Assembly: GCA_016214925.1 (NCBI GenBank) | Contig: JACRMO010000075.1 | Span: 1 to 10,839, forward strand | Length of the DNA stretch: 10,839 nucleotides | Source: Gammaproteobacteria bacterium | GTDB taxonomy: Bacteria; Pseudomonadota; Gammaproteobacteria; Thiohalobacterales; Thiohalobacteraceae | Direction: 5' to 3' | Shown: piece after piece, positions 1 to 7,754 of the stretch | Layout of the letters: every line of letters starts with the position of its first letter | Numbering within the stretch: position 1 is the stretch's first letter | Made by a program: the position numbers and the translations under genes | Notes under the pieces: model-generated | Told to the model about the DNA's origin: nothing | The model's database searches: none | What the model saw: only the letters and a program-made list of their open reading frames with translations

Positions 1-277
1 GATACCGGGCTATCAAAGGGACCCTACTCTAGGGAGGAAGAATAGGACCCGTAAAAACCGTCTGCTGTGCGCTATCTGGCATTTAAGAACATGGATCGAC
101 GATTTAGTTCCCGACCCGCATTGCCCACCAGCGCTCCGTCCAAATACTAGCCCAATCGTCCGGCCTTGTGTGTAAAAAGTTTGTTTCGCATCCCGTGAAA
201 AATCTTATGTTGTAGCGCCGGTACAATGGCGGTTGCCGCATTCACATTCCCAGTCAGCGTGTTGCCGCGATTTGTTG
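1..277. other. Gene-free flank downstream of polA
   Basis: No gene is supported here. One + frame is open from the window edge to a TAA at 173-175 (57 codons), so the tail of a gene entering from the left is possible. Its translation resembles nothing I know, and an open run this short is expected by chance in one of six frames. A very short hairpin (GCGG-TTG-CCGC, 229-239) lies just past the polA stop, but it has no U-tract on either strand, so I do not call a terminator. The stretch 174-215 is AT-richer than the rest. Confidence 0.5.
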
Positions 278-3007
278 TCAATGCGCCTCATCCCAGTTGC
301 CGCCGACACCGATATCCACCTCCAAAGGTACCCGCAGCTCGGCCGCCGCCGTCATGCATTGCCGGACCCCGGCCTTGACCGCCTCAAGATCGGGCTCGGC
401 CACCTCGAACACCAGTTCGTCGTGGACTTGCATAATCATCCGCGCGCGCAGGCCGCTGTCGCGCAACCAGCCGTCGGTGCGGATCATGGCGCGCTTGATG
501 ATGTCCGCCGCGGTGCCTTGCATGGGCGCATTGATGGCGGTGCGTTCCGCGGCGTTGCGTTGCTGCACATTGCGCGCGTTGATGTCGGGCAAATACAAGC
601 GGCGACCAAACACCGTTTCGACATAGCCGAGCTCATGCGCCTGCGCGCGCGTCTCGTCCATGTACTGCTTCACGCCCGGATAGCGCGCGAAATACAAATC
701 GACATAATCCTGCGCCGCACCGCGCTCGATGCCCAACTGCTTGGCGAGACCGAACGCCGACATGCCGTAGATCAAGCCGAAGTTGATCGCCTTGGCCGAG
801 CGACGCTGATCGGCGCTCACCTGCTCCGGTGTGACACCGAACACCTCCGCGGCGGTCGCGCGATGAATATCCTGGCCCGCCGCGAACGCGCGCAACAAAC
901 CCGCATCGCCGGACAGATGCGCCATGATGCGCAATTCGATCTGCGAATAGTCGGCGGCGACGATCGCGTGTCCCGGCGGTGCGATGAACGCTTGACGGAT
1001 GCGCCGGCCTTCTTCGGTGCGCACCGGAATGTTCTGCAGATTCGGATCGGTCGACGACAAACGGCCGGTTGCGGCCACGGCCTGATGATAAGAAGTATGC
1101 ACACGTCCGCTGCGCGCATCGACCTGCTCGGGCAGACGATCGGTGTACGTCGATTTGAGTTTCGACAACGAGCGATGATCGAGGATCAGCTTAGGCAGCG
1201 GGTAATCCAGCGCCAACTCCGCAAGCACGTTTTCCGCGGTGGACGGCGCACCCTTGGGCGTCTTCGCCAGCACCGGCAGACCTTGCTTGTCGTAGAGAAT
1301 CTCTTGGATCTGTTTGGGCGAACCGAGGTTGAACGGCTGACCGGCGACACGATGCGCCTCTTGTTCGATCTCATGCAGACGCGTGGCGAGTTCGCAGCTC
1401 TGCACCGCAAGCATCTTTATGTCGACCAGCACGCCGGTGCGTTCCATGCGCGACAGGATCGGGATCAATGGCAGCTCGATCTCGGTCAACACGCGTACCA
1501 ACGCCGGGGTCTTTTCCAGTCGTGGCCACAGCGCGCGATGCAGTTGCAAGGTGACGTCGGCATCTTCCGCCGCATAGACGCCGGCCTGCTCGATCGGCAC
1601 GTCGTTGAACGCGAGCTGTTTGACGCCCTTGCCGGCGACCTCTTCGAATGTGATGGTCTTGTGATCGAGGTATTTCAGCGCCAGCGAATCCATATCGTGG
1701 CGCGAGGCGGTGCTGTCGAGCACATAGGATTCGAGCATGGTGTCGAAGGCAATGCCGGCGAGCGCGATGCCGTGATTGACCAGCACGTTCATATCGTATT
1801 TCAGATGCTGGCCGATCTTGCGCGGCGCGGGATTTTCCAGCAGCGGTTTGAGTTGCGCGAGCACCGCATCGCGATCGAGCTGCTCCGGCGCGCCGGGATA
1901 GTCGTGCGCCAGCGGCACATACGCCGCTTCACCCGGCTCGATGGCGAACGACACGCCGACGATGCGCGCCTGCATGTAGTCGAGGCTGGTGGTCTCGGTG
2001 TCGAAGGCGTACAGCTCGGCCTTTTCCAAACGCGCAAGCCAGCGATCCAACTGCGCCTGCGTGAGCACCGTTTCGTAGGCATCCGCGCTCGCCTGTTTCG
2101 GCGCACTCGCGGCAATGTTTGTGTCGGCGCTCGTCGTACTGCCGGCCGACTCGTCGAGCTGGCGCAGCCACGTATTGAATTCCAGGTGTTTATACAGCGC
2201 GCGCAACGCCGCCGTGTCCGGCGCGCGCATGGCCAGCGCTTCGACGCCCTGATCGAGCAGCACGTCGCAACGGATGGTCGCGAGTTCACGCGACAACGCC
2301 AGTTGTTCGAGATTCTCGCGCAGGCTCTCGCCGACCTTGCCGGGGATCTCGCCGGCGCGCGCGATGACGTCATCCAGCGAACCGAAGTCATTAAGCCACT
2401 TCGCCGCGGTCTTCGGTCCGACCTTGGGCACGCCGGGGATGTTGTCGCTGGTGTCGCCGACCAGCGCCAGGTAATCGATGATGCGCTCGGGCGGCACGCC
2501 GAATTTCTCGACCACGCCCGGAATATCCAGCGTCGTGTTGGACATGGTGTTGATGAGGGTGATCTTATCGTCGACCAGCTGCGCCATATCCTTGTCGCCG
2601 GTCGAGATTACCACCGGCATTCCGCGCGCGGCGGCCTGGCGCGCCAAGGTACCGATCACGTCGTCGGCCTCCACACCGGTCACCTGCAAAATGGGAAAGC
2701 CCAACGCGGCGACCAACGCGTGCAGCGGTTCGATCTGCGTGGCCAAGTCGTCCGGCATGGGCGGGCGATTGGCCTTGTAGTGTTCGAACATGTCGTCGCG
2801 GAAGGTCTTGCCGCGCGCATCGAAGACCACGGCGATATGCTCGGGCGCGTAATCGGCCAGCAATTTGCGCAGCATGTTGGCCACACCGTACACCGCGCCG
2901 GTCGGCTCGCCGCGTGAATTGGTCAGCGGCGGCAAGGCGTGGAAGGCGCGGTACAGATACGAAGAGCCGTCGACCAGAACCAGCGGGGTAACAGGAGGAT
3001 TCGCCAT
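278..3007 (-). CDS. polA: DNA polymerase I, full length
   Basis: Family A DNA polymerase used in Okazaki-fragment maturation and excision repair; 909 aa against 928 in E. coli, with close similarity throughout. Domain 1 (about 5-290) is the 5'-nuclease/FEN module, with GVEADDVIG (111-119), STGDKDM (135-141) and GDTSDNIPGV (184-193). Domain 2 (about 310-500) is the 3'-5' proofreading exonuclease. Its catalytic acids are all present: D336 and E338 in FDTET, D405 in LKYD, and the YAAEDAD motif near 482. Domain 3 (about 505-909) is the polymerase: motif A DYSQIELR with D686, motif B RRSAKAINFGLIYG (735-748) with K739, and motif C VHDE with D863. The ATG at 3005-3007 gives the usual N-terminus (PLVLVDGSSYLYRAFHALPP). 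No strong Shine-Dalgarno precedes it. The linker between the nuclease and exonuclease domains (about 285-310) is short and Ala/Ser/Thr-rich, which accounts for much of the length difference. Transcribed divergently from the LOG gene. Confidence 0.98.
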   Translation of the reverse strand: MANPPVTPLVLVDGSSYLYRAFHALPPLTNSRGEPTGAVYGVANMLRKLLADYAPEHIAVVFDARGKTFRDDMFEHYKANRPPMPDDLATQIEPLHALVAALGFPILQVTGVEADDVIGTLARQAAARGMPVVISTGDKDMAQLVDDKITLINTMSNTTLDIPGVVEKFGVPPERIIDYLALVGDTSDNIPGVPKVGPKTAAKWLNDFGSLDDVIARAGEIPGKVGESLRENLEQLALSRELATIRCDVLLDQGVEALAMRAPDTAALRALYKHLEFNTWLRQLDESAGSTTSADTNIAASAPKQASADAYETVLTQAQLDRWLARLEKAELYAFDTETTSLDYMQARIVGVSFAIEPGEAAYVPLAHDYPGAPEQLDRDAVLAQLKPLLENPAPRKIGQHLKYDMNVLVNHGIALAGIAFDTMLESYVLDSTASRHDMDSLALKYLDHKTITFEEVAGKGVKQLAFNDVPIEQAGVYAAEDADVTLQLHRALWPRLEKTPALVRVLTEIELPLIPILSRMERTGVLVDIKMLAVQSCELATRLHEIEQEAHRVAGQPFNLGSPKQIQEILYDKQGLPVLAKTPKGAPSTAENVLAELALDYPLPKLILDHRSLSKLKSTYTDRLPEQVDARSGRVHTSYHQAVAATGRLSSTDPNLQNIPVRTEEGRRIRQAFIAPPGHAIVAADYSQIELRIMAHLSGDAGLLRAFAAGQDIHRATAAEVFGVTPEQVSADQRRSAKAINFGLIYGMSAFGLAKQLGIERGAAQDYVDLYFARYPGVKQYMDETRAQAHELGYVETVFGRRLYLPDINARNVQQRNAAERTAINAPMQGTAADIIKRAMIRTDGWLRDSGLRARMIMQVHDELVFEVAEPDLEAVKAGVRQCMTAAAELRVPLEVDIGVGGNWDEAH

Positions 3008-3160
3008 GCGGGAGTGTCTTGGATCGGCCGTCGTCAGCGTTCAGGGGCTTACATGCTATCATGCGCGCGGTCACACCATCCGGCGCTCAATCCGGGTATG
3101 GATATTGCTTTAAAGCCAGTATCAGGCCGCCTCCGGCCATGCATGTAGGTACAGACCACG
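3008..3160. promoter_or_regulatory. Divergent polA / LOG promoter region
   Basis: This 153-bp gap separates the divergent starts of polA (-) and the LOG gene (+), so promoters for both units should lie here. I see no good -35/-10 pair on either strand. A compact hairpin, GGCCG-CCTC-CGGCC at 3125-3138, ends 22 bases before the LOG ATG and would be in its 5' leader. It has no U-tract, so it is a possible leader structure rather than a terminator. The LOG start lacks a clear Shine-Dalgarno. Confidence 0.35.
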
Positions 3161-3886
3161 ATGGACAATCATACCCGCAGTCATCATCCCGGCATGAAGC
3201 CGGTCGACGACACCCAACTCACCCGCGAATCCTGGAAGATCTTCCAGATCATGGCGGAATTCGTCGAAGGCTTCGAGCGGCTGTCCAGCATCAAACCCTC
3301 GGTGAGCATCTTCGGCTCGGCGCGCACGCGCCCTGAAGTGCCGGAATACCAGCTCGCCGAACAGATCGCGCGAACCCTCTCCGACGCCGGTTTCTCGGTG
3401 GTCAGCGGCGGCGGCCCCGGCATCATGGAAGCGGCCAACAAGGGCGCGCAGGCCGGCAAATCGCCCAGCATCGGTCTGAACATCATGTTGCCGCACGAAC
3501 AGTCCGGCAACGGCTATCAGGACATCTCGCTCAACTTCCGGCACTTCTTCTCGCGCAAGGTGATGTTCGTCAAATACGCCTCGGCCTACGTGGTCCTGCC
3601 GGGTGGCTTCGGCACCTTGGACGAACTGGCCGAGATTCTCACCCTGGTGCAGACCGGCAAGACCCGGCGCATCCCCATCGTGTTGGTGGGCAAACCGTTC
3701 TGGGAAGGCCTCATTCAGTGGTTCGGCACCACGCTGGTGGACGCGGGCACCATCTCTGCGGAAGATCTCAACTTGTTTGCGGTGGTGGATACCGCAAACG
3801 AGGTCGTCGATGCTATCTTTAAGCACTACGAGACCCGGGGCTTCGAGCCGTCGGCCCAGGAACAGGAAATGCTGCTGCAACTGTGA
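3161..3886 (+). CDS. LOG family (TIGR00730) nucleotide phosphoribohydrolase
   Basis: A 241-aa Rossmann-fold protein of the LOG/lysine-decarboxylase-like family. Characterised members cleave the N-glycosidic bond of nucleoside 5'-monophosphates (cytokinin riboside monophosphates in plant-associated organisms, purine and pyrimidine NMPs in bacteria), releasing base and ribose 5-phosphate. Diagnostic motifs are SGGGPGIMEAANKGA (82-96) and PGGFGTLDE (147-155), the nucleotide-binding and catalytic signature. The SIFGSARTRP segment (49-58) matches the first strand and loop of the longer bacterial type. The first 20 residues are polar and probably disordered. Likely cytosolic, and LOG proteins are commonly dimers or larger. 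Its stop overlaps the next gene's GTG by 4 bases, suggesting translational coupling. Older 'lysine decarboxylase' labels for this family are misleading; the exact substrate cannot be read from sequence. Confidence 0.92.
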   Translation: MDNHTRSHHPGMKPVDDTQLTRESWKIFQIMAEFVEGFERLSSIKPSVSIFGSARTRPEVPEYQLAEQIARTLSDAGFSVVSGGGPGIMEAANKGAQAGKSPSIGLNIMLPHEQSGNGYQDISLNFRHFFSRKVMFVKYASAYVVLPGGFGTLDELAEILTLVQTGKTRRIPIVLVGKPFWEGLIQWFGTTLVDAGTISAEDLNLFAVVDTANEVVDAIFKHYETRGFEPSAQEQEMLLQL

Positions 3887-4269
3887 ACCGCATGAACAAA
3901 AACCTGCTTACCCTGCTGTGCATCGGCCTGCTGGCCACCTCGCCGTTGATGGCCCCACCGTTGATGGCTCAAGAAGCCGCCGTGCCGCCCCCACCGCCGG
4001 AACAGACCGCGCCCGGCGACGCGCCACCGCCGCCGTCGTCCGGCGATGAGCAAGAGGCCATCGAGCCGGAAGTCACCATCATCCGCAAGGAAGACCGCAC
4101 TGTTGAGGAATACCGCATCAACGGTCAGCTCTACATGATCAAGGTGACGCCGAGCAAAGGCCTTCCCTACTATCTGGTCGACGCCGACGGCGACGGCAAC
4201 CTGGAAACCCAGCGCAACGAACTCGACCCCAAGATTCTGGTGCCGAGCTGGGTGATCTTCCGCTGGTAG
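3883..4269 (+). CDS. DUF2782 family secreted/periplasmic protein
   Basis: A 128-aa protein from GTG 3883, or 125 aa from ATG 3892. The GTG overlaps the LOG stop in a GTGA junction and is slightly better placed relative to an AGGA at 3864-3867, so I take it, but the ATG is a real alternative. Residues 1-29 form a Sec signal peptide: basic start, hydrophobic core LLTLLCIGLLA, and likely cleavage after the second LMA near residue 29. A Pro-rich linker follows (about 35-52). The C-terminal domain (about 62-128) matches DUF2782: VEEYRINGQLYMIKVTP, YYLVDADGDGN, then a terminal VPSWVIFRW. The family is small, has no known function, and occurs next to polA in many gammaproteobacteria, as it nearly does here with LOG in between. 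The DADGDGN stretch resembles a calcium-binding loop, but a single loop is weak evidence. Confidence 0.9.
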   Translation: MNRMNKNLLTLLCIGLLATSPLMAPPLMAQEAAVPPPPPEQTAPGDAPPPPSSGDEQEAIEPEVTIIRKEDRTVEEYRINGQLYMIKVTPSKGLPYYLVDADGDGNLETQRNELDPKILVPSWVIFRW

Positions 4270-4286
4270 CCTGAGACCTTTATTTC

Positions 4287-4442
4287 ACACCAAAGCGCGC
4301 AAAGAACGCAGAGAAAACAATAACTATTCCTTAACGCCCCATAGACTGACGTGTGTCTTGCCCGCTTGCGCAGGCATGGCCAAGTACCCAGGGTTTCCTG
4401 ACCAATCATTGTTTTCTCTGCGTTCTTTGCGCGCTTTGGTGT
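4287..4442. repeat. 156-bp inverted-repeat (MITE-like) element
   Basis: Two perfectly complementary 35-base arms (4287-4321 and 4408-4442) flank an 86-base spacer. Each arm carries two tandem 9-mers that differ by one base (CGCAAAGAA, CGCAGAGAA on the + strand of the left arm). This purine-rich pattern resembles short interspersed repeats seen in many environmental proteobacterial genomes. No flanking target duplication is visible and no ORF inside is credible. Transcribed, it would fold into a very stable long stem. It lies between the DUF2782 stop and the cstA start, so it could end or stabilise the upstream transcript or affect cstA, but there is no U-tract after the right arm. Confidence 0.9.
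4360..4375. repeat. Small GC-rich palindrome nested in the spacer
   Basis: Within the loop of the larger inverted repeat, GCCCGC-TTGC-GCAGGC can fold as a 6-bp stem with one C/A mismatch. It resembles the core of widespread short palindromic repeats of the CCCGC(N)GCGGG type, so the element may be a composite of two repeat families. The resemblance is by eye only. Confidence 0.5.
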
Positions 4443-4443
4443 A

Positions 4444-4455
4444 AAAACCGGTTTT
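4444..4455. promoter_or_regulatory. AAAACCGGTTTT palindrome before cstA
   Basis: A perfect 12-bp palindrome starts 2 bases after the right arm of the inverted repeat and ends 42 bases before the cstA ATG. Its position suits an operator, but no regulator is known to me for this sequence. cstA in E. coli is under cAMP-CRP control, and this site does not match a CRP box. Confidence 0.25.
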
Positions 4456-4497
4456 CTGTTTTATCTTTCGGCCAGCGCCCGCCAAAGGAGCCACTGC

Positions 4498-6597
4498 ATG
4501 TCCGCTGCCAATGACGCCAGACCGCGCCCGCTCACCCCGCTCGGCATGTTGCTCTGGTTCGCCGTCGCCCTCACCGGCGCCGCTGCCGTCGGCGGCATTG
4601 CACTGCACCGCGGCGAGAGCATCAACAGTCTGTGGTTCATCGTCGCGGCGATCTGCGTGTATGCCATCGGCTACCGTTTCTACAGCGCCTTCATCGCCGC
4701 CAAAGTCCTGGTGATCGACCCGACCCGCGCCACGCCCGCCGAACGCTTCAACGACGGCCGCGATTTCGTGCCGACCAACAAATGGATCGTGTTCGGCCAT
4801 CACTTCGCCGCCATCGCCGGCCCGGGCCCGCTGATCGGTCCGACGCTCGCCGCGCAGTTCGGCTATCTGCCGGGTACGTTATGGATATTGATCGGCGCGG
4901 TGCTCGGCGGCTGCGTGCAGGACTTCGTCATCCTGTTCTTCTCGACGCGCCGCAACGGCCGTTCGCTTGGTCAAATGGCGCGTCACGAACTCGGTCCCGT
5001 CGGCGGCATCGCCGCGTTGCTCGGCGTGATGACCATTATGATTATTCTCATCGCCGTGCTCGGTCTGGTGGTGGTCAACGCCATGAAGCACAGCCCGTGG
5101 GCGACCTCGACGGTGGCGGCGACCATTCCCATCGCGATCCTGATTGGTCTGTACATGCGCAACATCCGCCCCGGCCGCGTGCTCGAAGGTTCGCTGCTCG
5201 GTTTGGCACTGTTGCTGTTCGCGGTGTGGGGCGGTGGCTGGATCGATCATCAGCCTGCGTTGCGCGGCTGGTTCGATTACGAAGGTCCGGATCTCGCGCT
5301 GATGGTGATCGGCTATGGCTTCGCCGCGGCGGTGTTGCCGGTGTGGTTGCTGCTGGCGCCGCGCGATTACCTGTCGACCTTCATGAAGCTCGGCACGATC
5401 ATCGCGCTGGCGATTGCCATCGTCGTCCTGCGCCCCGATATCAAGATGCCGGCGCTCACCCAGTTCATCGACGGCACCGGCCCGATTTTCGGCGGCACGC
5501 TGTTCCCGTTCGTGTTCATCACCATCGCCTGCGGCGCCATCTCCGGTTTCCACGCGCTGATCTCCTCCGGCACCACGCCCAAGCTGCTGTCCAACGAACG
5601 CGACATGCGCATGATCGGCTACGGCGGCATGATGATGGAATCCTTCGTCGCCATCATGGCGATGATCGCCGCCACCGTGCTCGATCCCGGCGTGTTCTTC
5701 GCCATCAACAGCCCGGCCGGCGTGGTCGGCGCCGAACCGGCCGCGGCCGTGGCAATGATTTCGAGTTGGGGCTTTCCGGTCACGGTCGAACAAATGGAAA
5801 CACTCGCACGCGAAATGGGTGAAGCGACATTGTTCGCGCGCACCGGCGGTGCACCCTCGCTCGCGGTCGGCATGGCCAGCATCTTCGCCTCCGCCTTCGG
5901 CGCCGGCCTGCTCGCCATGTGGTATCACTTCGCCATCATGTTCGAGGCGTTGTTCATCCTCACCACACTCGATGCCGGCACGCGCGTCGCGCGCTTCATG
6001 TTGCAGGACATGCTCGGCAACGTGATCCCCGCGCTCGGCCGCACCTCCTGGTATCCGGGCGTGTTGCTCACCAGCGGGGTGGTCGTCGCGGCCTGGGGTT
6101 ACTTCTTATACATGGGCACCATCGACCCGCTCGGCGGCATCAACAGCTTGTGGCCATTGTTCGGCATCTCCAACCAGATGCTTGCCGCCATCGCGCTGTG
6201 CGTCGCGACCACCATCCTGATCAAATCGCGCAAGGCACGCTATGCCTGGGTCACCGTCGTGCCACTCACCTGGCTGGTGACCATCACCTCCAGCGCCGCC
6301 TGGATAAAACTCTTCAGCCCGGAAGTCGGCATCGGCTTCATCGCCAAGGCCAACGACCTTGCTGCAAAACTCGGCGCAGGCAGCATCCCGCCCGAGAAGA
6401 TCGCCCAGACCCAACAGATCATTTTCAACCAACGCCTCGACGCGCTGCTGACCATGCTGTTCCTGGTGCTCACCTGGGTGCTAGTGATCGACACCTTACG
6501 CGTATCCCTGCGCGTACTGCGCGGCCGCGCGCATCCGCCACTGTCCGAGGCGCCGCATGAACCGACGCGGCTGGTCGAGGATTGGGTGCGGGATTGA
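4498..6597 (+). CDS. cstA: Carbon starvation protein CstA (peptide/pyruvate transporter)
   Basis: A 699-aa polytopic inner-membrane transporter (E. coli CstA has 701 aa). The family takes up peptides and/or pyruvate under carbon limitation. Family hallmarks are FGHHFAAIAGPGPLIGP (99-115), the LGGCVQDFVILFFSTRRNG stretch (136-154), the ISGFHALISSGTTPK region (348-362) and GISNQMLAAIAL (556-567). Many hydrophobic segments are visible from residue 14 to about 664, and the C-terminal tail (about 670-699) is charged. AAAGGAG at 4483-4489 is a well-spaced Shine-Dalgarno and fixes the ATG at 4498. The next gene overlaps the stop by one base (TGATG), so the two are translated as a unit. The upstream region carries the inverted-repeat element and a 12-bp palindrome. 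Paralogues such as BtsT/YjiY share the fold, so substrate preference between pyruvate and peptides is not settled by sequence. Confidence 0.97.
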   Translation: MSAANDARPRPLTPLGMLLWFAVALTGAAAVGGIALHRGESINSLWFIVAAICVYAIGYRFYSAFIAAKVLVIDPTRATPAERFNDGRDFVPTNKWIVFGHHFAAIAGPGPLIGPTLAAQFGYLPGTLWILIGAVLGGCVQDFVILFFSTRRNGRSLGQMARHELGPVGGIAALLGVMTIMIILIAVLGLVVVNAMKHSPWATSTVAATIPIAILIGLYMRNIRPGRVLEGSLLGLALLLFAVWGGGWIDHQPALRGWFDYEGPDLALMVIGYGFAAAVLPVWLLLAPRDYLSTFMKLGTIIALAIAIVVLRPDIKMPALTQFIDGTGPIFGGTLFPFVFITIACGAISGFHALISSGTTPKLLSNERDMRMIGYGGMMMESFVAIMAMIAATVLDPGVFFAINSPAGVVGAEPAAAVAMISSWGFPVTVEQMETLAREMGEATLFARTGGAPSLAVGMASIFASAFGAGLLAMWYHFAIMFEALFILTTLDAGTRVARFMLQDMLGNVIPALGRTSWYPGVLLTSGVVVAAWGYFLYMGTIDPLGGINSLWPLFGISNQMLAAIALCVATTILIKSRKARYAWVTVVPLTWLVTITSSAAWIKLFSPEVGIGFIAKANDLAAKLGAGSIPPEKIAQTQQIIFNQRLDALLTMLFLVLTWVLVIDTLRVSLRVLRGRAHPPLSEAPHEPTRLVEDWVRD

Positions 6598-6785
6598 TGG
6601 CGATGCGTGCACTGCAACGGCTTTGGAATTTCGTACGCCGCATGAGCGGAGATGACGCCTATGAGCGTTATCTGGAACATTGGCGCGTGCATCATGCGGC
6701 TGATGGCGGTCAACCCTTGTCGCGGCAGGCATTCTTCAAGGCCGAGCAGGAACGGAAGTGGAATGGGGTGAGGCGGTGTTGTTAG
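6597..6785 (+). CDS. ybdD: YbdD/YjiX (DUF466) small CstA partner
   Basis: A 62-aa protein from the ATG at 6597, which overlaps the cstA stop by one base; a second in-frame ATG at 6603 would give 60 aa. It matches the small YbdD/YjiX family: YERYLEHWRVHH corresponds to the YxxYxxHxRxxHP core, followed by QAFFKAEQERKW and the characteristic C-terminal RRCC. In E. coli ybdD follows cstA and yjiX follows btsT, and these small proteins are needed for transporter-dependent pyruvate uptake. The conserved order and overlap support the same role here. The terminal Cys pair is conserved and its function is unclear. Confidence 0.92.
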   Translation: MAMRALQRLWNFVRRMSGDDAYERYLEHWRVHHAADGGQPLSRQAFFKAEQERKWNGVRRCC

Positions 6786-6811
6786 TTAAAATGATGTGGC
6801 AAATGGCGCTG

Positions 6812-6837
6812 GCGCTATAAAACAGAAGCAATAGCGC
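6812..6837. other. Possible weak stem-loop after ybdD
   Basis: GCGCTAT (6812-6818) and ATAGCGC (6831-6837) form a 7-bp perfect stem with a 12-base loop, 27 bases after the ybdD stop. It could help end the cstA-ybdD transcript, but no U-tract follows, so a true intrinsic terminator is unlikely. Confidence 0.3.
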
Positions 6838-6861
6838 GCATGCTGAGGACGTCCAGTTTCT

Positions 6862-6869
6862 GACCAGTG
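6862..6869. repeat. Target site duplication, left copy
   Basis: GACCAGTG lies directly outside the left terminal repeat of the IS and is repeated exactly at 7787-7794. Eight bases is the usual target duplication of IS256-family elements. Confidence 0.95.
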
Positions 6870-6901
6870 GAGCCTGTAAATCAAATTGTGTAACTGCTCA
6901 T
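6870..6901 (+). repeat. IS left terminal inverted repeat
   Basis: This 32-base end begins GAGCCTGTAAAT and ends GCTCAT. Compared with the reverse complement of 7755-7786, it differs in a short AT-rich block (positions 13-17 of the repeat) and at one T/C further in. Confidence 0.93.
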
Positions 6902-6929
6902 TATTTTCTACCTTTATACGAGGATAGTA

Positions 6930-7750
6930 ATGATGAGCGCAGTGATGAAAGAAGACAAACTGAAAGCCCTGGTCACCGAACTGGTCAAGGATATCAAGAC
7001 CGAGAAGGATCTGGGTGCACTCACCCAGCAACTGCTCAAGCTAACCGTCGAGGCGGCGCTGAACGCCGAACTGGATGAGCATCTGGGTTATGAGAAGCAT
7101 GATCCCGCAGGACGTGGTAGCGGCAACAGCCGCAACGGTACTACTGCCAAGCGCCTAAAAGGCCAGCACGGCGAGGTCTCAATTGAGACGCCTCGCGACC
7201 GCAATGGCTCGTTCGATCCGCAGTTCGTACGCAAAGGCCAGACCCGCCTCACGCAGATGGACTACCAGGTCCTGCTCAAGACCCGTGACTTACAGGACAT
7301 TCTCATTGCCTGTGTCGATGGCTTGAAGGGCTTCCCAGAGGCCATTGCTGCCGAGTATTCACAGACCAAGATCCAGCTGTGCATCGTGCATATGGTGCGT
7401 AACAGCCTGAAGTACGTCTCGTGGAAAGACTACAAGGCCGTCACGGCCGACCTGAAGCGGATCTATCAATCCGCCACGGAAGTTGGAGCCCGTCAGGAAC
7501 TGGAGCACTTCGCCGCCACCTGGGAGGCGCAGTATCCGAAGATCGCGCAATCCTGGCGTGACCACTGGGTCAACCTGATCACGCTGTTCGAGTATCCATC
7601 GGATATCCGCAAGGCGATTACACCACCAACGCCATCGAATCCCTGAACAGCGTGATCCGCAAAGCCACCAAACGGCGCAAGCTGTTCCCCAGCGATGAGT
7701 CGGCCATGAAGGTGGTCTACTTCGGTGACCGCATCAGCGCGCACCTGTAG
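6930..7750 (+). pseudogene. Broken IS256-family transposase
   Basis: Begins at ATG 6930 behind GAGGA (6920-6924 region) with a normal IS256-type N-terminus (LNAELDEHLGYEKHDP, GNSRNGTTAKR, VRKGQTRLTQMD). After residue about 110, roughly 100 codons are missing and the sequence jumps to DILIACVDGLKGFPEAI. This removes the first catalytic Asp of the DDE triad (normally in a YLD motif); the second Asp (ACVDG) remains. A one-base loss at about 7617-7620 (ATTACACC where relatives have ATTTACACC) shifts the frame, and the first ORF stops at 7646. The C-terminus continues in the +2-shifted frame (TTNAIESLNSVIRKATKRRK, with the catalytic Glu) to the TAG at 7748-7750. A second gap of about 25 codons lies at MKVVY/FGDRISAHL, where the segment between helices is absent. 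The product cannot be an active transposase. Confidence 0.95.
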
Positions 7751-7754
7751 CAGC

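Noticed and set aside
2..175. Possible 3' end of a gene entering from the left edge
   Set aside because: The frame is open for 57 codons but unrecognisable and short enough to arise by chance; not supported as a gene.
233..2917. An 894-codon open frame on the + strand, antisense to nearly all of polA
   Set aside because: It is the mirror of a GC-rich gene with strong codon bias; the translation is Arg/His/Gln-rich, resembles no protein family, and polA on the other strand is unmistakable.
3122..3880. A 252-codon antisense frame across the LOG gene
   Set aside because: Same effect as over polA: low-complexity His/Arg/Asp-rich translation, while the + strand carries clear LOG motifs.
4287..4442. 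Reading the inverted repeat as an intrinsic terminator
   Set aside because: The 86-base loop is far too long and the right arm is followed by an A-tract, not a T-tract, on the + strand; on the - strand there is no gene to terminate.
4879..5928. A 349-codon antisense frame inside cstA
   Set aside because: The translation is an His/Arg/Glu-rich shadow of hydrophobic codons on the other strand; cstA is certain.
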